Shown: piece by piece, positions 23,058-25,184 of the stretch
Numbering within the stretch: the stretch's first letter is position 1
Layout of the letters: each line of letters begins with the position of its first letter
Origin: Baffinella frigidus
Taxonomy: Eukaryota > Cryptophyceae > Cryptomonadales > Baffinellaceae
Direction of reading: 5' to 3'
DNA length: 25,184 bases
NCBI GenBank assembly: GCA_026770585.1
Contig: MU646845.1
Location: 3,928 to 29,111, forward strand
Position numbers and translations under genes: made by a program
The notes under the pieces: generated by a model
The model's database searches: none
The model's input: only the letters and a program-made list of their open reading frames with translations
What the model was told of the DNA's origin: nothing

Positions 23058-24134
23058 CTAAAGCGGCGGCTTGGCCGCGATCCCAAGCTCGAAGCGCGAA
23101 ATCCAGGGCATCCCCCCAAGGTGGAAGGTCCAGTGGCGTAGCTCCCATGACGTGTTGTCCCTGACGATTTTCCATGGTTTACGATTTTGCATGGTTTATG
23201 GTTTAGGGTTGATGGTTGATGGTTGATGGTTTAGGGTTTAGGGTTTAGGGTTTAGGGTTTAGCGAGTGGGAAAACACCTGATAAGCTGCAGGGAGCGGCG
23301 GTTGCAGACGCAGCCGTCGCTGATCCGCTCCCACCACCCAGCCACCGCGTCCTGAAGCGCACCCACCCAGGAGCCCTCCGCGTCGCGCACGTGTTCGGAG
23401 AAGAACACGCGCCCGCCGGGCTTGAGGACACCGTCTAACAGGCGGAGCTGCGTTCCAGGCTCGGGCAGCTCACACAGTACGTTGCCCAGAATGATCCAAT
23501 CGACTGACGCGGGGCCGAGTTTCGCGGCGAACTCGCTGAGAAAGGCCCCCTCCAGCTCGAGCCGGGGCAGCGTCTCCGCTGCCGCCCCACGCGCCACCGC
23601 TCTCCCCACCTCTTTCGCAAACGCCGCGCGGATCGCCCCGTGGCAGTGCACGTTGGGCTCCAGCGCGACATGCCGCGCCACCGCCGCGCCCCGCATTACT
23701 GAGTATTTCACGTACGCGCCGCCGCCCGCGCCCACGTCCAGCACCACGCCGCGCATTGTCTTCATGAGCTCTTCGCGGATAGGCCTGAAAGCCGCGTCCG
23801 CTGCGCCGCACACCGACGGGACAAAAATGCCGGACATTCGGGTCGTCCACTTCTTCCCGCCCACGAGGTAGACGACGCTCATAAAGGCCACTGCGACGAA
23901 GTGGTGGCCCTGGGCTGCCACAGCTGCGGCAGCGAGGGCCACGCCCCACGACCGGGAGACGAAGGCTGCGCCTGCAACAAGGCCCACCTTGGTTCCAACC
24001 ACTGCAAGGCCCTTGAGAGGGTTGCGCGACTGCCGGACGAGCATCCGCTGCGACACCCGGAAGTCCTCGCCGTCGAAGTGCACCCACTCCGCGCGCGGCA
24101 CGTCGCTCGCTGCGATCCTCGGGATCCCGAGCAT
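23058..24134 (-). CDS. METTL7-like SAM-dependent methyltransferase, two exons
   Basis: Exon 1 is 24134-23278, the intron 23277-23161 (117 nt, GTGTTTTC to CGTCAG), and exon 2 23160-23058, ending TAG; the protein is 319 residues. Residues about 43-90 are hydrophobic (membrane anchor). Motif I is VVLDVGAGGGAYVKY (130-144), the acidic SAM-binding segment ALEPN (157-161), the motif IV region VDWIILGNVLCELPEP (211-226), then LKPGGRVFFSEHVRD (237-251) and SDGCVCNR (272-279). These match the METTL7/thiol methyltransferase-type layout, with EHV and the DGC..(T)R tail. Exon 2 gives DNTSWELRHWTFHLGGMPWI and SRFELGIAAKPPL, a good class-typical C-terminus. The intron is largely CCCTAAA units on the sense strand. 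The start is the first Met, 182 bp from the divergent neighbour. The substrate is unknown; small thiols or lipids are guesses from the family. Confidence 0.8.
23161..23277 (-). other. Telomere-repeat intron of the methyltransferase
   Basis: On the sense strand: GTGTTTTCCCACTCG, then five CTAAACC units, three CATCAAC units, more CCCTAAACC, then AATCGTCAG. The donor, the acceptor and a phase-2 join all fit. Confidence 0.65.
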
Positions 24135-24316
24135 TGTTGCTCTGGGAACGGTGTGACCCCTGCCTCAGGTCATGAACTCTTTACGACCCCAACATGACAA
24201 ACAAGGGGGTCGCGCGGTTGGAGGATAAGCGTTTCAGCGGATAAAGGGGGCGCCTGAATTGGCGCCTGTTAATTTAGATCCTGAAAGGGCACCAACTCGA
24301 TCTTGCAACAAGGACC
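24135..24316. promoter_or_regulatory. Shared divergent promoter region
   Basis: 182 bp between the start codons of the minus-strand methyltransferase and the plus-strand secreted protein. It contains GGATAAGCG and GGATAAAGG repeats (24222-24247) and GGGGGCGCC/TTGGCGCC. No TATA box is obvious. Bidirectional promoter function is inferred from the layout alone. Confidence 0.4.
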
Positions 24317-24751
24317 ATGCTTCTCTGCCGGACGCCGCTGCTCCTCGCCCTGGCGACCCTCCTCGCCGCCCCCGCCGCGCGCGGGGGCAGCCTCACGATC
24401 TCCTCGCCACCAATCCTGGATCTAAACGACCTCTCATTCTACCCGCCTGGCCCGCGGAAACAAGACTCGCTGTATGCGCCCTATCCGAACGTCGGGGTCT
24501 TGAACATCTCTGTCGTCTGGGCCCGCTGGCAGGTTGCGCCCACCCCACCCCCGCCCCGCGCCCCCTCCTGCCTAACTCCTCCGACTTGCCACGCCTCTTT
24601 TCTCACATTCTTGGGTGCTGGCCAGGACGTTCCCAAGGATGCCATTAACTACACACACTTGGAGTTGATCTACGGCAAACACGCCAAATCGTTCTTCGAG
24701 GAGGTCAGCTACGGGAAGCTGCGCCTCAACATCACCTTCTACCGCTACACG
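24317..24751 (+). CDS. Secreted protein, possible metallopeptidase, 5' part
   Basis: Exon 1 is 24317-24532 (72 codons), followed by a 93-nt intron (24533-24625, GTTGCG to GGCCAG; it has no stop and a length divisible by three, so retention stays in frame). Exon 2 is 24626-24751 (42 codons), then donor GTACTC. The N-terminus MLLCRTPLLLALATLLAAPA is a clear signal peptide. Exon 2 reads DVPKDAINYTHLELIYGKHA, then KSFFEEVSYGKLRLNITFYR. The FFxEVSYGKLxL pattern resembles the N-terminal part of secreted M6/M11-type metallopeptidases (a short helix before the SYG segment), but the HExxH site would lie beyond the window, so the call is tentative. Potential N-glycosylation sites NIS, NYT and NIT fit a secreted protein. 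Confidence 0.6.
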
Positions 24752-25184
24752 GTACTCCTGCACCCCCCCCCCAACCATACCCCCCTCGGCACTCTGACCT
24801 CTAAACCCTAACCCCCCCCCGCACTCTGAAGAGTTGCCGCCGTGGGTCAAGATGTGGCGACCCTAGACCCTAAGCCCTAGACCATAGACCCTAGAACCTA
24901 GACCCTAGACCCTAGACCCTAAATACCACCCTTTCCAGATCACATAACGCGCTCTCCCACCCTGACCATGTTGATCGAGGGAAACTGACGCCTTATCCAC
25001 GCCAGATCTGGCGTCGTTGACTTAAGAATTCAAGGAATTCCCCCTGAAATATGTCAAACGTGGATGGGCGTGGCAAGGTGCCACTCAGCCTGCTGACCCT
25101 AAACCCCAAACCCACTCTGAACCCTGAACCCTAATACCCCCCTCTGCACTCTGCACCCTCAACCCCCCCCCCCCCCCCCCCCCC
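24752..25184 (+). other. Intron 2 of the secreted protein gene, with telomere-like runs
   Basis: Begins GTACTCCTGC. It contains CTAAACCCTAACC at 24800, CCCTAGA-type units at 24862-24920, a palindromic ACGCCAGATCTGGCGT (25000-25015), AACCCTGAACCCTAA near 25118 and a poly-C run at the edge. A possible acceptor TTTCCAG at 24938 would lead to a stop after two codons, so the next exon probably lies beyond the window. Confidence 0.5.

Noticed and set aside
23422-24087. Long open frames overlapping the methyltransferase on the other frames and strand
   Set aside because: They are shadows of a GC-rich gene. Only the minus-strand frame 24134-23278 carries the ordered methyltransferase motifs.
24938-24960. 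A third exon of the secreted protein gene after TTTCCAG
   Set aside because: In the required phase it reads only two codons before TAA, so it was treated as intronic.
25163-25184. A biologically meaningful poly-C tract at the window end
   Set aside because: It ends with the window and is typical of low-quality or contig-edge sequence, so it cannot be judged.

Overview
The window is nuclear DNA of a cryptophyte alga. The decisive evidence is a two-exon gene at 12999-13959 (+) for a phycoerythrin-type phycobiliprotein alpha chain, a family encoded in cryptophyte nuclei, and a second, transposon-broken alpha-chain copy at 14816-15505. Supporting signs are spliceosomal introns (58 to 562 nt), heptameric telomere-type repeats (CCCTAAA) scattered through the sequence, high-GC coding islands and a very high load of short TIR elements. 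The species cannot be named from the sequence. There is one assembly gap of 350 N (10659-11008).

Layout. 1-2600: exons of a minus-strand coiled-coil protein gene broken up by MITEs, a 21-bp minisatellite, and a terminal exon on the plus strand. 3100-5170: a six-copy exon array (core HGPEEDPRLSYATRAALDL) in which the better copies follow CCCTAAA-type runs, with MITEs of families E, F, G and L between copies. 5180-7000: a second exon array (core WGVDWDTLVAL) with a clear 62-nt intron, followed by repeats of IVGQRGAEIQDRLRA. 7000-9360: a third exon array (core EPHRGYLLDFRGV) ending in a heptamer minisatellite. 9380-10411: five copies of the 3' splice site and start of one terminal exon, four of them with a different TIR element upstream. 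10554-12200: MITEs, the gap, a GTTACC-rich cluster and repeat family M. 12267-12896 (-): a C-terminal fragment that looks like a retroelement protein. 12999-15505: the two phycobiliprotein alpha-chain loci. 14380-17640: a dense nest of TIR elements. 17748-21738: a 4-kb block of degenerate telomere-like heptamers. 22000-22930: opposite-polarity heptamers, MITE A6, a GA microsatellite and repeat M8. 23058-24134 (-): a METTL7-like SAM-dependent methyltransferase, complete in two exons. 24317 onward (+): the 5' part of a secreted, possibly metallopeptidase, gene, divergent from the methyltransferase.

How the parts relate. The window is mostly gene debris and non-autonomous DNA elements around a few live genes. 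Families A, B, C, D, E, F and Q have TIRs bounded by TA, and no transposase gene is visible, so mobilisation in trans is inferred. Two features stand out. CCCTAAA-type runs lie inside or at the 3' ends of introns, always with the C-rich strand as the sense strand. Exon fragments starting at a 3' splice site recur in tandem with different MITEs between copies.
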